In this document: positions 53,041 through 62,033 of the stretch, piece after piece
How the letters are laid out: the number at the start of each line of letters is the position of its first letter
How positions within the stretch are numbered: position 1 is the first letter of the stretch
From: Magnetovibrio blakemorei
GTDB taxonomy: Bacteria > Pseudomonadota > Alphaproteobacteria > Rhodospirillales > Magnetovibrionaceae
Reading direction: 5' to 3'
Length of the DNA stretch: 64,000 nucleotides
Assembly (NCBI RefSeq): GCF_001746755.1
Contig: NZ_MCGG01000029.1
Location: 1-64,000, forward strand
Position numbers and translations under genes: made by a program
Notes under the pieces: generated by a model
Database searches by the model: none
Seen by the model: the letters and a program-made list of their open reading frames with translations, nothing else
Told to the model about the DNA's origin: nothing

Positions 53041-53178
53041 TCTTATTCCCTCCCCTGGGATTGTAGATAATTCTTTTTATACTCTATATTTGTAATTAAT
53101 AAAAATAAAACTTATTTTTTGTGTGGGGTTTCACGTGCGTTATCATCTCCATGAGGGACGGGCCTCAATATGCCACCT

Positions 53179-53889
53179 TCACAACAACCCCAATGTTTTA
53201 AACGAGGTGTTGCCGCTTTTGCTGACCACCACGTGGTCGTGAAGTGTGATGCCGAGTTTTTCTCCGGCACCTTGCAGTTCGCGGGTCATTTCGATGTCGG
53301 CTTGGCTGGGGGTGGGGTCGCCTGAGGGATGATTGTGGACCAAGATGAGGGCGCTGGCGCTGAGATCTAAGGCCCGTTTGATGACTTCGCGGGGATAGAC
53401 GGGGGTGTGGTCGACGGTGCCTTCTTGTTGCAATTCGTCGGCGATGAGAACGTTTTTGCGATTGAGATAGAGCACCCGGACTTGTTCGGTTTTGCAGGGT
53501 CCCATGGACACGCGGCAATAGTCCATGAGGCTCTGCCAGTTGCTGAGCACCGGCTGGTGCATGACATCGGTTTGCAGCAAGCGTACCGCCGCTTGGCGCA
53601 CCGCCAACAGGCTCACTGCTGCGGCTTCGCCGATGCCGTCGATTTTTTGCAGTTCCGCATAGTCCGCGCCCAGCACGCCGGCAAATGAGCCAAATCGTTT
53701 GATTAACGCCTTGGCCACCGGCTTGACGTCGCGCCGGGGCATGGCGGCGAACAGCAACAGTTCGATAAGTTCATAATCGGCCAGGTCTTGGCCCTTGGAC
53801 CGGACGAAGCGTTCGCGCAGCCGCTGTCGGTGTCCGGCATGTTGCGAGGGCGATTTGGTGTCTTGAGCGGGGGGCGGCGTATCGGTCAT
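53179..53889 (-). CDS. radC: RadC-family JAB/JAMM-domain protein
   Basis: N-terminal helix-hairpin-helix region (LLLFAAMPRRDVKPVAKALI, LQKIDGIGEAAAVSLL) followed by the JAB domain, whose metal motif is seen in ILVHNHPSGDPTPSQADIEM with the later HDHVV. 236 residues. The name radC is historical and a repair role is not established. It may be transcribed with map. Confidence 0.9.
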   Translation of the reverse strand: MTDTPPPAQDTKSPSQHAGHRQRLRERFVRSKGQDLADYELIELLLFAAMPRRDVKPVAKALIKRFGSFAGVLGADYAELQKIDGIGEAAAVSLLAVRQAAVRLLQTDVMHQPVLSNWQSLMDYCRVSMGPCKTEQVRVLYLNRKNVLIADELQQEGTVDHTPVYPREVIKRALDLSASALILVHNHPSGDPTPSQADIEMTRELQGAGEKLGITLHDHVVVSKSGNTSFKTLGLL

Positions 53890-53956
53890 CAGTCCTCAAT
53901 CCGGGCGAGGGTGTTGCTGTGCCGCTCAAGGCATGAGTGCACTGACCGTAGAGTGC

Positions 53957-54748
53957 CTAACGATAGGGGGGCTTGTCCAGACCTTCCGGTGACAAGGTGA
54001 AAACTTCATAGCCGTCCGCCGTCACGCCGATGGAATGTTCAAACTGGGCCGACAAGGAACGGTCCTTGGTGACGGCCGTCCAGCCATCGCCCAAAATCTT
54101 CACATCGTACTTGCCCAGATTGATCATCGGTTCGATGGTGAAGAACATGCCCTCTTCAAGGCGTATCCCGGTGCTGGGTTCGCCGTAGTGCATGATGTTG
54201 GGCGCGTCGTGAAACACCCGGCCCAGGCCGTGGCCGCAAAAATCACGCACCACAGAACACCGTTGCTTTTCCGCATAGGTCTGAATGGCGTGGCCGATGT
54301 CGCCGGTGGTGGCGCCGGGCTTGACCACCCGAATACCTTCCCACATGGCCTCAAAGGTGATGTCGATCAAGCGCTTCGCTTTGACCGCCACTTCGCCGAC
54401 CGTGAACATGCGCGACGTGTCACCGAACCAGCCATCCAAAATGGTGGTGATGTCGAGATTGATGATGTCACCATCGTGGAGCTTTTTGTCACCGGGAATG
54501 CCGTGACACACCACGTGGTTGACGGACGCGCAGATGGATTTTGGAAAGCCGCGATAGTTCAACGGTGCGGGCTGAGCGCCGTGGGCAACAATAAAATCGT
54601 GACAAATGGCATTGAGCTCATCGGTGGTAACGCCGGGCTTCACATGAGGGGTGACGATGTCGATGGTCTGGGCCGCCAAGCGTCCGGCTTTGCGCATGCC
54701 TTCGAAATCTTCGGGGTCGTGGATCTTAATGCTGCGTGAATGGCTCAT
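53957..54748 (-). CDS. map: Methionine aminopeptidase, type I
   Basis: Cytosolic enzyme that removes initiator Met. Five metal ligands of the pita-bread fold can be placed in INLDITTILDGWFGDTSRMF (two Asp), CGHGLGRVFHD (His), GMFFTIEPMINLG (Glu) and AQFEHSIGVT (Glu). 263 residues. Confidence 0.95.
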   Translation of the reverse strand: MSHSRSIKIHDPEDFEGMRKAGRLAAQTIDIVTPHVKPGVTTDELNAICHDFIVAHGAQPAPLNYRGFPKSICASVNHVVCHGIPGDKKLHDGDIINLDITTILDGWFGDTSRMFTVGEVAVKAKRLIDITFEAMWEGIRVVKPGATTGDIGHAIQTYAEKQRCSVVRDFCGHGLGRVFHDAPNIMHYGEPSTGIRLEEGMFFTIEPMINLGKYDVKILGDGWTAVTKDRSLSAQFEHSIGVTADGYEVFTLSPEGLDKPPYR

Positions 54749-54808
54749 ACTTAACTTTTCTTTTGTGTGTTTTAGCGGTTGGCCAATTATGGCATGGGTT
54801 CGCGAAAT

Positions 54809-55519
54809 TCAAAGCTTTACCTCTGCCGGGCCTTTAATTTCAATTTCAAGCGGCGATACGCGACAGCTGTAGGCCACCACTTCAACGCCGCGATTTTGGG
54901 CGATTTTGAGCCCTTCGCTGTAGACCGGGTCAATGTTGGCGGCAACGGTGAAGGTGTCGGCATCGTCACGTTGAATCAGGTAAAACATCACCGCGCGGTG
55001 GCCTTGTTCGACCATATCGCCCAACTCTTCCAGATGCTTGGCCCCGCGCGCGGTGACGGAATCGGGAAATTCGGCAGGTGCGCCGGGGTTTAAATCGCGG
55101 CGCATGGTGGTGTTTTTGACTTCCACATAACAGGTCGGCTTGTCGGGGCTTTCCAACAACACGTCGATGCGCGAATTCTTGCCGTACTTGACTTCGCGGC
55201 GCTGCGTTGCGTAGCCCGTCAGCTCAGCAATTTTGCCCGCTTCAATGGCTTCATAGACGATGCGATTGGGGTGCTGGGTGTTGATGCCGACCATGGCATC
55301 GCCGATTTTGATCAGCTCCCAGGTGAATTTCAGTTTGCGCTTGGGATCATTGGCAGGTGACAGCCACACCGGGGCGCCGGGTTCATTGACCGACAGCATC
55401 GAGCCTGAATTGGCGCAATGCGCCGTCACGATGGTTCCATCTGCCAGTTCAACATCGGTGAGGAACCGCTTGTAGCGTTTCACCAGTTTGCCGGGGATCA
55501 GGGGTGTTTCAAATTTCAT
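54809..55519 (-). CDS. sfsA: Sugar fermentation stimulation protein homologue SfsA
   Basis: SfsA family, 236 residues. Conserved blocks include VKRYKRFLTDVELADGTIVT, HCANSGSML, NTQHPNRIVYEAI, the nuclease-like RIDVLLESPDKPTCYVEVKN, and FPDSVTARGAKHLEEL. The fold is related to restriction-type nucleases and its role is unsettled. It is codirectional with map and 60 bases from it. Confidence 0.9.
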   Translation of the reverse strand: MKFETPLIPGKLVKRYKRFLTDVELADGTIVTAHCANSGSMLSVNEPGAPVWLSPANDPKRKLKFTWELIKIGDAMVGINTQHPNRIVYEAIEAGKIAELTGYATQRREVKYGKNSRIDVLLESPDKPTCYVEVKNTTMRRDLNPGAPAEFPDSVTARGAKHLEELGDMVEQGHRAVMFYLIQRDDADTFTVAANIDPVYSEGLKIAQNRGVEVVAYSCRVSPLEIEIKGPAEVKL

Positions 55520-55575
55520 AGGGCGAACCTAAGGACTAGCTTTGAATGATTCAAGGGTGTTTAGGGGCGCTCCCC

Positions 55576-56493
55576 TCAGGCGTCGCCCAAAACTTGAGTG
55601 AGCGAGGTTTGGGCGCTGCCCGGTTGCAAGGGCTTTTGCTGGTCGGGATGCGGTGACCAGGCGGTCAGGTAGATGATGTCGAAGGTGGCGGGAATGCGGC
55701 CTTCGCCACAGTCATCTTGGCCGGCAAACTTTTCGACGTAGATTTCGGCGGCGCGCATCAGGGTGTCTTTGCGGGTGAAGGTTTTGCGCCTGCCGCTGAC
55801 CGCCCCGGTTTCGCCCATGCCACGCAGGTCGTGCATCAGCTTAAAAATGTCTGGATAACTGACGGTGATGGTTTCGGTGTCGACCACGGGCATGGCGAAT
55901 CCGGCGCGTTGCAGCAATCCGCCCAAGTCTTGGACGGTGGCGTAGGGCGACACACGCGGGCTCATGCCCATTTCGATTTCAATTTCTGCCGCCATCAATG
56001 CAGTGCGGAGTTCTTGCAAGGTGCCTTCGCCCAACATGGCGGCGAGAAACAGACCGTCGGGTTTGAGCGATTGACGGATTTGCACCAGGGCACCTGTCAA
56101 ATCGTTGGCCCAGTGCAGCGACAAGTTGGACAGCACCAAATCGAAGCTTTCGGGCTTGATGGGTAAAAATTCTTCATCGGCGGCAAAGCTGAGGCTGTGC
56201 TCTCCGTTCGCGGCTTTTTGCGCCATGGCGGGGGAGGGATCGCACTGGATCAAGGTTTCAATGTTGCCGCGCCGATGGTCACCTTGAGTTAAGCTTCTGG
56301 CCACCTCGCCGCCATGACAGCCAATGTCGAGCGCCAGCGGGAAGTCGCGTTTGACGTCATCTAAACGCTCGGTCAGGCGATCGGCGACTTCAACAAACAA
56401 AAAGTCGTGATCATCCAGCAGCGCGGCGGCGCGGTTTCGGTGCAGACGCACGGCGTGTCGCTCAAAAAGAGCCATGTGTGGAGGTGTTGCCAT
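55576..56493 (-). CDS. SAM-dependent methyltransferase (BioC/NDUFAF5-like)
   Basis: A 305-residue class I methyltransferase: LALDIGCHGGEVARSLTQ (SAM-binding motif I), CDPSPAM (motif after), then ESFDLVLSNLSLHWANDLTG. The start FERHAVRLHRNRAA is typical of the NDUFAF5-like group, some of which hydroxylate or methylate complex I or act as BioC. The gene diverges from comF, and this pairing is common in alphaproteobacteria. Confidence 0.8.
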   Translation of the reverse strand: MATPPHMALFERHAVRLHRNRAAALLDDHDFLFVEVADRLTERLDDVKRDFPLALDIGCHGGEVARSLTQGDHRRGNIETLIQCDPSPAMAQKAANGEHSLSFAADEEFLPIKPESFDLVLSNLSLHWANDLTGALVQIRQSLKPDGLFLAAMLGEGTLQELRTALMAAEIEIEMGMSPRVSPYATVQDLGGLLQRAGFAMPVVDTETITVSYPDIFKLMHDLRGMGETGAVSGRRKTFTRKDTLMRAAEIYVEKFAGQDDCGEGRIPATFDIIYLTAWSPHPDQQKPLQPGSAQTSLTQVLGDA

Positions 56494-56562
56494 AACCCCT
56501 ATATGCCACAGCCAGCAGGGCTGTTAAAGTGTTAGCTTATAGGTTGATATTTGTGGGGTCGC

Positions 56563-57303
56563 ATGCATCACAGCGTGTTGAGGCCGTTTCGCAGTCTGAT
56601 CGATTTTATATTGCCGCCCACCTGTGCGGGATGCGGTACCCAGGTGGCCGAGGCCCAGACCCTGTGTGCGCCGTGTTGGACCCGGCTGACGTTTCTGGGT
56701 TCGGCCTGCTGCCAGGCGTGCGGCCATCCGTTTGACTATGAAGTGGCGGAACGCACCCTATGTGGGGCGTGCGTACGCGCACTGCCGCCGTTTGACCGCG
56801 CGCGTTCGGCGTTGCTGTACGACGATCCATCGCGCGATTTGATTTTGGCCTTCAAACACGCTGATCGCATCGAAGCGACTGAACTGTATGCCAAGTGGAT
56901 GTTGGCAGCGGGTCGTGCGTTGGTGGCGGACGCGGACGTGATTGTGCCGGTTCCCCTGCATTGGACGCGCTTGTTTCACCGTCGTTACAATCAAGCGGCG
57001 TTGCTGGCGTTGGCGATTGGCAAACTGAGCGGGACGCCAGTTGACGTGGCGGCTTTGGTGCGCAAACGCAAAACCCGCAGCCAAGGGCGGCTTGGCCGAT
57101 TGGCGCGGGCGCGCAATGTTCAAGGCGCGTTTGCCCTGTCGCTTGGGCGGATGGAACAGCTCAAGGGCAAACGTGTGCTGTTGATTGATGATGTCTACAC
57201 AACCGGGGCAACGGTGCGCACAGTGGCCAAAGTGTTAAAGCGTGCGGGCTGCACGGGTGTGGACGTTTTGGTGCTCGCGCGGGTGGTGCGAGGTTTCGTT
57301 TGA
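56563..57303 (+). CDS. comF: ComF-family phosphoribosyltransferase-like protein
   Basis: Zinc-ribbon Cys pairs CAGCG, CAPC, CQACG and CGAC occupy the first 70 residues. The C-terminal phosphoribosyltransferase motif is VLLIDDVYTTGATVRTVAK. ComF is implicated in competence in some bacteria; its role here is unknown. The ATG at 56563 is used, with GTGGGG just upstream. Confidence 0.87.
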   Translation: MHHSVLRPFRSLIDFILPPTCAGCGTQVAEAQTLCAPCWTRLTFLGSACCQACGHPFDYEVAERTLCGACVRALPPFDRARSALLYDDPSRDLILAFKHADRIEATELYAKWMLAAGRALVADADVIVPVPLHWTRLFHRRYNQAALLALAIGKLSGTPVDVAALVRKRKTRSQGRLGRLARARNVQGAFALSLGRMEQLKGKRVLLIDDVYTTGATVRTVAKVLKRAGCTGVDVLVLARVVRGFV

Positions 57304-57378
57304 AAGCCATCACGCCTTATATTAGAAATATGTATAGCTCACGGTCTACTGGCGTGACCTAACATTTGGAAAGACATC

Positions 57379-57636
57379 ATGGCTAAAATTGAAATCTACA
57401 CCACACCCATTTGCCCCTATTGCGTTCGTGCCAAAGCCCTGCTGAACAAAAAGGGCGTTAAATACCAGGAATTCAACGTGATGACGGACCGCGCCAAGCG
57501 CACGGAAATGGAAAAACGTTCAGGTGGTCATACGGTGCCGCAGATTTTCATCGACGACAAACCGATTGGCGGCTGCGACGATCTGTTCGAACTTGATTTC
57601 GATGGCGAGTTGAATGGCATGCTGGGGCTTGCTTAA
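57379..57636 (+). CDS. grxC: Glutaredoxin 3
   Basis: An 85-residue glutaredoxin with active site TTPICPYCVRAK, the TVPQIFIDDKPIGG cis-Pro segment and GCDDLFEL near the end. It is glutathione-dependent and cytosolic. It follows comF and precedes the nitrilase gene, a conserved arrangement. Confidence 0.94.
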   Translation: MAKIEIYTTPICPYCVRAKALLNKKGVKYQEFNVMTDRAKRTEMEKRSGGHTVPQIFIDDKPIGGCDDLFELDFDGELNGMLGLA

Positions 57637-57660
57637 CGAACACTTCACAAGGATTTTGCC

Positions 57661-58485
57661 GTGACCGGGTCGTTAGCACGCTTTAAAACCGCTTGCGTAC
57701 AAGTCAATGCCAGCGATGACATGGCCGCCAACATTGATGAGGCCTGTGAGTTGGCGCGCGAAGCGGCGGTGCTGGGGGCGGAGTTTGTGCTGTTCCCCGA
57801 AAATGTCGCAATGATGACGTTCGGCCCCGACAACATTCGCGCCCATGCCCGTTCTCAAGATCGCCACCCGGCCATCGAGGCCTTTAGTGCCCTTGCCGTC
57901 GAGCTCGACATCTGGCTCCATGCCGGCACCCTGGCGATCTGGAACGGCGACAAAATCGCCAACCGATCATTTGTCTTTTCGCCGGACGGTAAAATCGCTT
58001 CCACCTATGACAAAATCCACATGTTCGACGTCGATTTGGCCAATGGGGAAAGCTATCGTGAATCCGCCACGTTTAGCCCCGGCAGCGAAACCGTACTGGT
58101 CGATTTGCCGTGGGGTGGGTTGGGGTTGAGCACGTGTTACGACGTGCGTTTTCCCTATTTGTATCGAGCCTTGGCCCACGGCGGTGCCACCATGCTGGCG
58201 GTTCCGGCGGCGTTTACCGTGCCCACGGGCGAAGCGCATTGGCATGTGTTGTTGCGCGCACGGGCTATTGAAAACGGCTGTTACGTGTTTGCCCCCGCGC
58301 AAACCGGAAGCCATGCGGGAGGCCGCAAAACCTTTGGCCATGCCCTGATCATCGATCCTTGGGGCCGGGTACTGGCGGATGCGGGCGATGAACCGGGGTT
58401 CATCATCGTCGACATTGACCCGAATTTGGTGGTCGAGGCACGTTCCCAAGTGCCGTCGCTGATGCATACCCGTAAATTATTTTAG
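57661..58485 (+). CDS. Carbon-nitrogen hydrolase (Nit1-like deaminated glutathione amidase)
   Basis: Nitrilase family of 274 residues with the Glu-Lys-Cys triad: Glu in LFPENVAMM, Lys in YDKIHMFDVD, Cys in LSTCYDVRFPYLY. The DVDLANGESYRES segment is usual in Nit1-type proteins that remove deaminated glutathione, and the neighbouring grxC supports a glutathione-linked role. It begins with GTG at 57661. Confidence 0.88.
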   Translation: MTGSLARFKTACVQVNASDDMAANIDEACELAREAAVLGAEFVLFPENVAMMTFGPDNIRAHARSQDRHPAIEAFSALAVELDIWLHAGTLAIWNGDKIANRSFVFSPDGKIASTYDKIHMFDVDLANGESYRESATFSPGSETVLVDLPWGGLGLSTCYDVRFPYLYRALAHGGATMLAVPAAFTVPTGEAHWHVLLRARAIENGCYVFAPAQTGSHAGGRKTFGHALIIDPWGRVLADAGDEPGFIIVDIDPNLVVEARSQVPSLMHTRKLF

Positions 58486-58513
58486 GCGCTATGACTGACT
58501 TCAAATGACGGGG

Positions 58514-59122
58514 TCAAATGGGGTGAACGGGCGGTTCGCCGTCTTCGCGCTCGGATTGGCCCAAATCGTTGACGGCGCATAGGCGCTGTTTTACGCCCTG
58601 AATATCGGCATTGGTGACCAGGCCCTGTTCATACGCCACCACGTTCAGTTTGCCTTGGGCCATGCGTAACAGCTCACCCGCCTTGAGCAGATGGTCGGGG
58701 TTGCGCGGGCGGCTGTAGTCTTCATTGCCGAGCGCAAAGGTTTCATACAGCAACACGCCACCGGGGTTGAGGGCGGCCAAAATCTCTGTGTTTAAATCTC
58801 TGTGCAGATAGTTCACGACGATCACCGCATCGAAACGGCGCTCTCCAAGAGGCCAAGGGGAGCCATCTTCCAGGTCGGCTTGGATCACTTCAGCGTGCGG
58901 GGTGTCTTGCAAATCGGACAGCGGCTCAAGGGTGCGATCCACAAACGTGACGCTGTGGCCGTGCTCAAGACACAAACGACCATGGCGTCCGCCCCCTGCC
59001 GCCAAGTCCAAAACCTGGGCGTGGGGCTTAAACAAAGGCAGCCAACGCGCAATCCAAGGTGACGGCTGAGTGATGCGCAAATGGCGGAATGATTTGTCGA
59101 CAGAGGTGTCGGTGTTGGACAT
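58514..59122 (-). CDS. Small SAM-dependent methyltransferase
   Basis: A 202-residue class I methyltransferase: VLDLAAGGGRHGRLC (motif I), VTFVDRTLEPL (motif II), and FDAVIVVNYLHRDLNTEILA (motif post II). The ending is hydrophilic. The substrate is not known. It is oriented against the nitrilase and DUF1178 genes. Confidence 0.75.
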   Translation of the reverse strand: MSNTDTSVDKSFRHLRITQPSPWIARWLPLFKPHAQVLDLAAGGGRHGRLCLEHGHSVTFVDRTLEPLSDLQDTPHAEVIQADLEDGSPWPLGERRFDAVIVVNYLHRDLNTEILAALNPGGVLLYETFALGNEDYSRPRNPDHLLKAGELLRMAQGKLNVVAYEQGLVTNADIQGVKQRLCAVNDLGQSEREDGEPPVHPI

Positions 59123-59232
59123 TTGTTAACCCTTAAAGCGTAGTCTTTGATGCTGTGATCGAACGAGGTTTCGGTTTTGTCTCGATTCCACTATAGTATT
59201 TCACAACCAAATTGAATAACGGGTTTGCGCCG

Positions 59233-59739
59233 ATGATCCTTTACCAACTTCGCTGCGCCGATGAACATAGTTTTGAGGCGTGGTTTCGCAACAGCACCTC
59301 TTATGATGAGCAGACGGTGGCGGGTGATGTCGAATGCCCGTATTGCGGTTCAACCAACGTTTCCAAGGCCCCGATGGCCCCTCATCTTGCAACGTCGAGG
59401 GGGGACGGGGGAGATCAGGAAGCCAGCGCCCAGAAAGCTGAAGACAGCGCCCGTGAAGTGAGTGCTCAGCCCGTTAGTGACGTGAATGTCATGGATGAGC
59501 GCCGCGCCCAAGAAGTGGCCCAGCAAATCTTAGACGCGGTCGGCCAAATTCACGATTATGCCGAAGAACACTTCGAAAATGTCGGCGATGAATTCGCCTC
59601 TGAAGCCCGTAAAATGCACTACGGCGATACAGAAGAACGTGGCATTTATGGCAAAACCAGCGAAGAAGACGCCGAAGAGTTAAAAGAAGAAGGCATCGAT
59701 TTCCTGCGTATTCCGGGCCAATCGCGACGTAATAATTAA
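59233..59739 (+). CDS. DUF1178 protein with zinc-ribbon-like N-terminus
   Basis: A 168-residue protein whose first part, MILYQLRCADEHSFEAWF and VECPYCGSTNVSKAPMAP, reads as a zinc ribbon with two Cys pairs (the first is CADEH, a Cys/His mix). The rest is acidic and helical (QILDAVGQIHDYAEEHFENV). This fits DUF1178, common in alphaproteobacteria; its function is unknown. ATG at 59233 chosen over one seven codons upstream. Confidence 0.8.
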   Translation: MILYQLRCADEHSFEAWFRNSTSYDEQTVAGDVECPYCGSTNVSKAPMAPHLATSRGDGGDQEASAQKAEDSAREVSAQPVSDVNVMDERRAQEVAQQILDAVGQIHDYAEEHFENVGDEFASEARKMHYGDTEERGIYGKTSEEDAEELKEEGIDFLRIPGQSRRNN

Positions 59740-59763
59740 GGTCGCGGTGCAACAATTACGGCC

Positions 59764-60519
59764 TTAAAGCCCGGCTTTTTTCTCAGCAAACCCCAAATAA
59801 TTCACATCCAAGTTAGATTTGGACAGGGTCCAGGTGTCCTGCATGGGATTGTAGACCATGCCTTGCAGGTCGGTGAATGCCAGTCCGTGTGGATGGATCA
59901 AACGTGCCAATTCACTAGGTTTGAGAAACTTTTTCCAATCGTGGGTGCCGATGGGAAGCCACCGGAGCAGGTATTCCGCGGCAATTTTGCCTAACATCAG
60001 GGATTTAAAATTGCGGTTCATGGTCGACAAAACCATGCAGCCCTTTTCGCCGAGCAGCGCCGCCGATGCCGCCATGAAGGCCTCGGTGTCGGCAACGTGT
60101 TCAATCACTTCCATGTTCAACACGACGTCAAAGCATCGGCCTTCTTGAGCCAGGTCTTCGGGCAAAACATTGCGGTAGTCGATGTCGAGTTCGCTTTGAA
60201 GGGCGTGGATTTTGGCGATTTCGATGTTTTTCTCCCCCGCATCGATGCCAACCATGGTGGCGCCAAGGCGCGCCATGGGTTCCGACAGCAGTCCCCCGCC
60301 GCAGCCGATATCAACGATGTTCAACCCTTTGAGAGGGCGCTCAGCGTTGGCATCCAAGCCAAAATGGCGACAAACGTTGTCTTTGATGAACTGAATGCGC
60401 GCCGTATTGAGCTGGTGCAACGGGCGGAATTTGCCGGTTGGGTCCCACCATGCATCCGCCATGGCGGTAAAGCGCGCAATCTCTTCGGGATTGGCTGTGC
60501 TGGTCTGGGAGTCGGTCAT
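59764..60519 (-). CDS. ubiG: Ubiquinone biosynthesis O-methyltransferase
   Basis: UbiG methylates both hydroxyl groups in ubiquinone synthesis. 251 residues. Motif I is NIVDIGCGGGLLSEPMARLG, then GIDAGEKNIEIAKIHA, ALDVVLNMEVIEHV-like motif in FDVVLNMEVIEHVAD, and the C-terminal WTLSKSNLDVNYLG typical of UbiG. It lies beside lysC on the opposite strand, with a 256-bp divergent region in which no site was recognised. Confidence 0.93.
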   Translation of the reverse strand: MTDSQTSTANPEEIARFTAMADAWWDPTGKFRPLHQLNTARIQFIKDNVCRHFGLDANAERPLKGLNIVDIGCGGGLLSEPMARLGATMVGIDAGEKNIEIAKIHALQSELDIDYRNVLPEDLAQEGRCFDVVLNMEVIEHVADTEAFMAASAALLGEKGCMVLSTMNRNFKSLMLGKIAAEYLLRWLPIGTHDWKKFLKPSELARLIHPHGLAFTDLQGMVYNPMQDTWTLSKSNLDVNYLGFAEKKAGL

Positions 60520-60775
60520 GGGGCTTAAGCCTTTTCAGATCAGGTTTTTTCAAGCTGGGCAGGTGTTGGCGTACTTGCGAGATTGGGGCATAGCGGGTAT
60601 GTATAGCCGCCCGTTCCCCTTATTGGGGCTGTCATAAGCTGAATCTGGGTTTGTTTCCAGTGCTTTTCCAGTCTTTGTCGGGTCCAAAGCGGGCACAAAT
60701 GATTAAATTATTCGAATTTGAGAAACGCAAACGTAAGATCTACAAGAAATTAAGACGGTAGGTATAAGACGGCAA

Positions 60776-61999
60776 ATGGCACTCATTGTACAAAAATTTG
60801 GCGGGACCTCGGTGGGCGACGTCGAACGCATTCAAAACGTCGCGAAGCGCGTGAAGCGCGAAGTGGACGCCGGTAATCAAGTCGCCGTGGTGGTGTCGGC
60901 CATGTCTGGCGTGACCAACCAGTTGGTCGACTATGTGACGTCGATCAATCCGCTGTACGACACCCGCGAATATGACGTGGTGGTGTCCAGCGGGGAGCAG
61001 GTGACGGCGGGGCTTTTGGCGTTGGCGCTGCAAAACTTGGGCGTGACGGCGCGGTCCTGGATGGGCTGGCAATTGCCCGTCAGCACCGATAGCGCCCACG
61101 GCAAAGCCCGCATCTTGGATATCGATTGTTCAGAAGTCTTAAAACGACTGGCAGACGGCGAAGTCGCCGTCGTGCCGGGGTTTCAAGGCGTCGGCAGCGA
61201 CAAACGCGTCACGACCTTGGGGCGCGGCGGTTCCGATACCTCGGCCGTGGCGCTGGCCGCCGCGTTGAAGGCGGATCGGTGTGACATCTATACAGACGTG
61301 GACGGTGTTTACACCACCGATCCCCGGATCGTATCGAAGGCCAAAAAACTCGACAAAATTACCTTTGAGGAAATGCTCGAGATGGCCTCATTGGGAGCAA
61401 AGGTCCTGCAGACCCGCTCCGTAGAAGTGGCAATGAAGCATGGGGTACGCCTGCAAGTGCGTTCGAGTTTCTCGGACGATGAAGGCACCTTAGTTGTGGA
61501 CGAGGACGAGATCGTGGAACATGAACTGATCAGCGGCATTGCCTATAGCCGCGATGAAGCAAAAATTACCCTTATCGGCGTTTCTGATGAGCCGGGCATT
61601 GCGGCCAAATTGTTTGGTCCGTTGGCCGAAGCCAGCATCAACGTGGATATGATCGTGCAAAACGTGTCTGAAGACGGCAAGTCGACGGACATGACCTTTA
61701 CGGTGACCAAATCCGATATGGTGCGCGCTGTCGAAACGGTGCGCAAGCATACCGCCGAAGTCAGCTACAAGGACTTGCTGGCCGATTCCAACGTTGTGAA
61801 AATTTCCGTGATCGGTGTCGGCATGCGTTCGCATGCGGGCATTGCGCAGCGGATGTTCCAGGCGCTGGCCGACAAGGGCATCAACATTCAGGTGATTTCG
61901 ACGTCCGAAATCAAAGTCAGTGTTTTGGTGGCGGAAGACTATACCGAATTGGCGTTGCGCGCTCTGCACACCGCATATGGTTTGGATGCGACAGACTAA
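60776..61999 (+). CDS. lysC: Aspartate kinase
   Basis: The first step of lysine, threonine and methionine synthesis. 407 residues. KFGGTSVGD starts the kinase domain and TLGRGGSDTSAVALAAAL contacts ATP and aspartate. Two ACT domains fill the C-terminal 150 residues (ITLIGVSDEPGIAAKLFGPL and ISVIGVGMRSHAGIAQRMFQ), which are feedback binding sites for lysine and threonine. It begins ATG at 60776. Confidence 0.95.
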   Translation: MALIVQKFGGTSVGDVERIQNVAKRVKREVDAGNQVAVVVSAMSGVTNQLVDYVTSINPLYDTREYDVVVSSGEQVTAGLLALALQNLGVTARSWMGWQLPVSTDSAHGKARILDIDCSEVLKRLADGEVAVVPGFQGVGSDKRVTTLGRGGSDTSAVALAAALKADRCDIYTDVDGVYTTDPRIVSKAKKLDKITFEEMLEMASLGAKVLQTRSVEVAMKHGVRLQVRSSFSDDEGTLVVDEDEIVEHELISGIAYSRDEAKITLIGVSDEPGIAAKLFGPLAEASINVDMIVQNVSEDGKSTDMTFTVTKSDMVRAVETVRKHTAEVSYKDLLADSNVVKISVIGVGMRSHAGIAQRMFQALADKGINIQVISTSEIKVSVLVAEDYTELALRALHTAYGLDATD

Positions 62000-62033
62000 A
62001 TTTATTGAGTAAATGAATTTGACGGGATCTGAT

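Noticed and set aside
55563-55576. AGGGG/CCCCT hairpin after the methyltransferase gene
   Set aside because: Five-bp stem with no T-run and overlapping the stop codon region; too weak to call a terminator.
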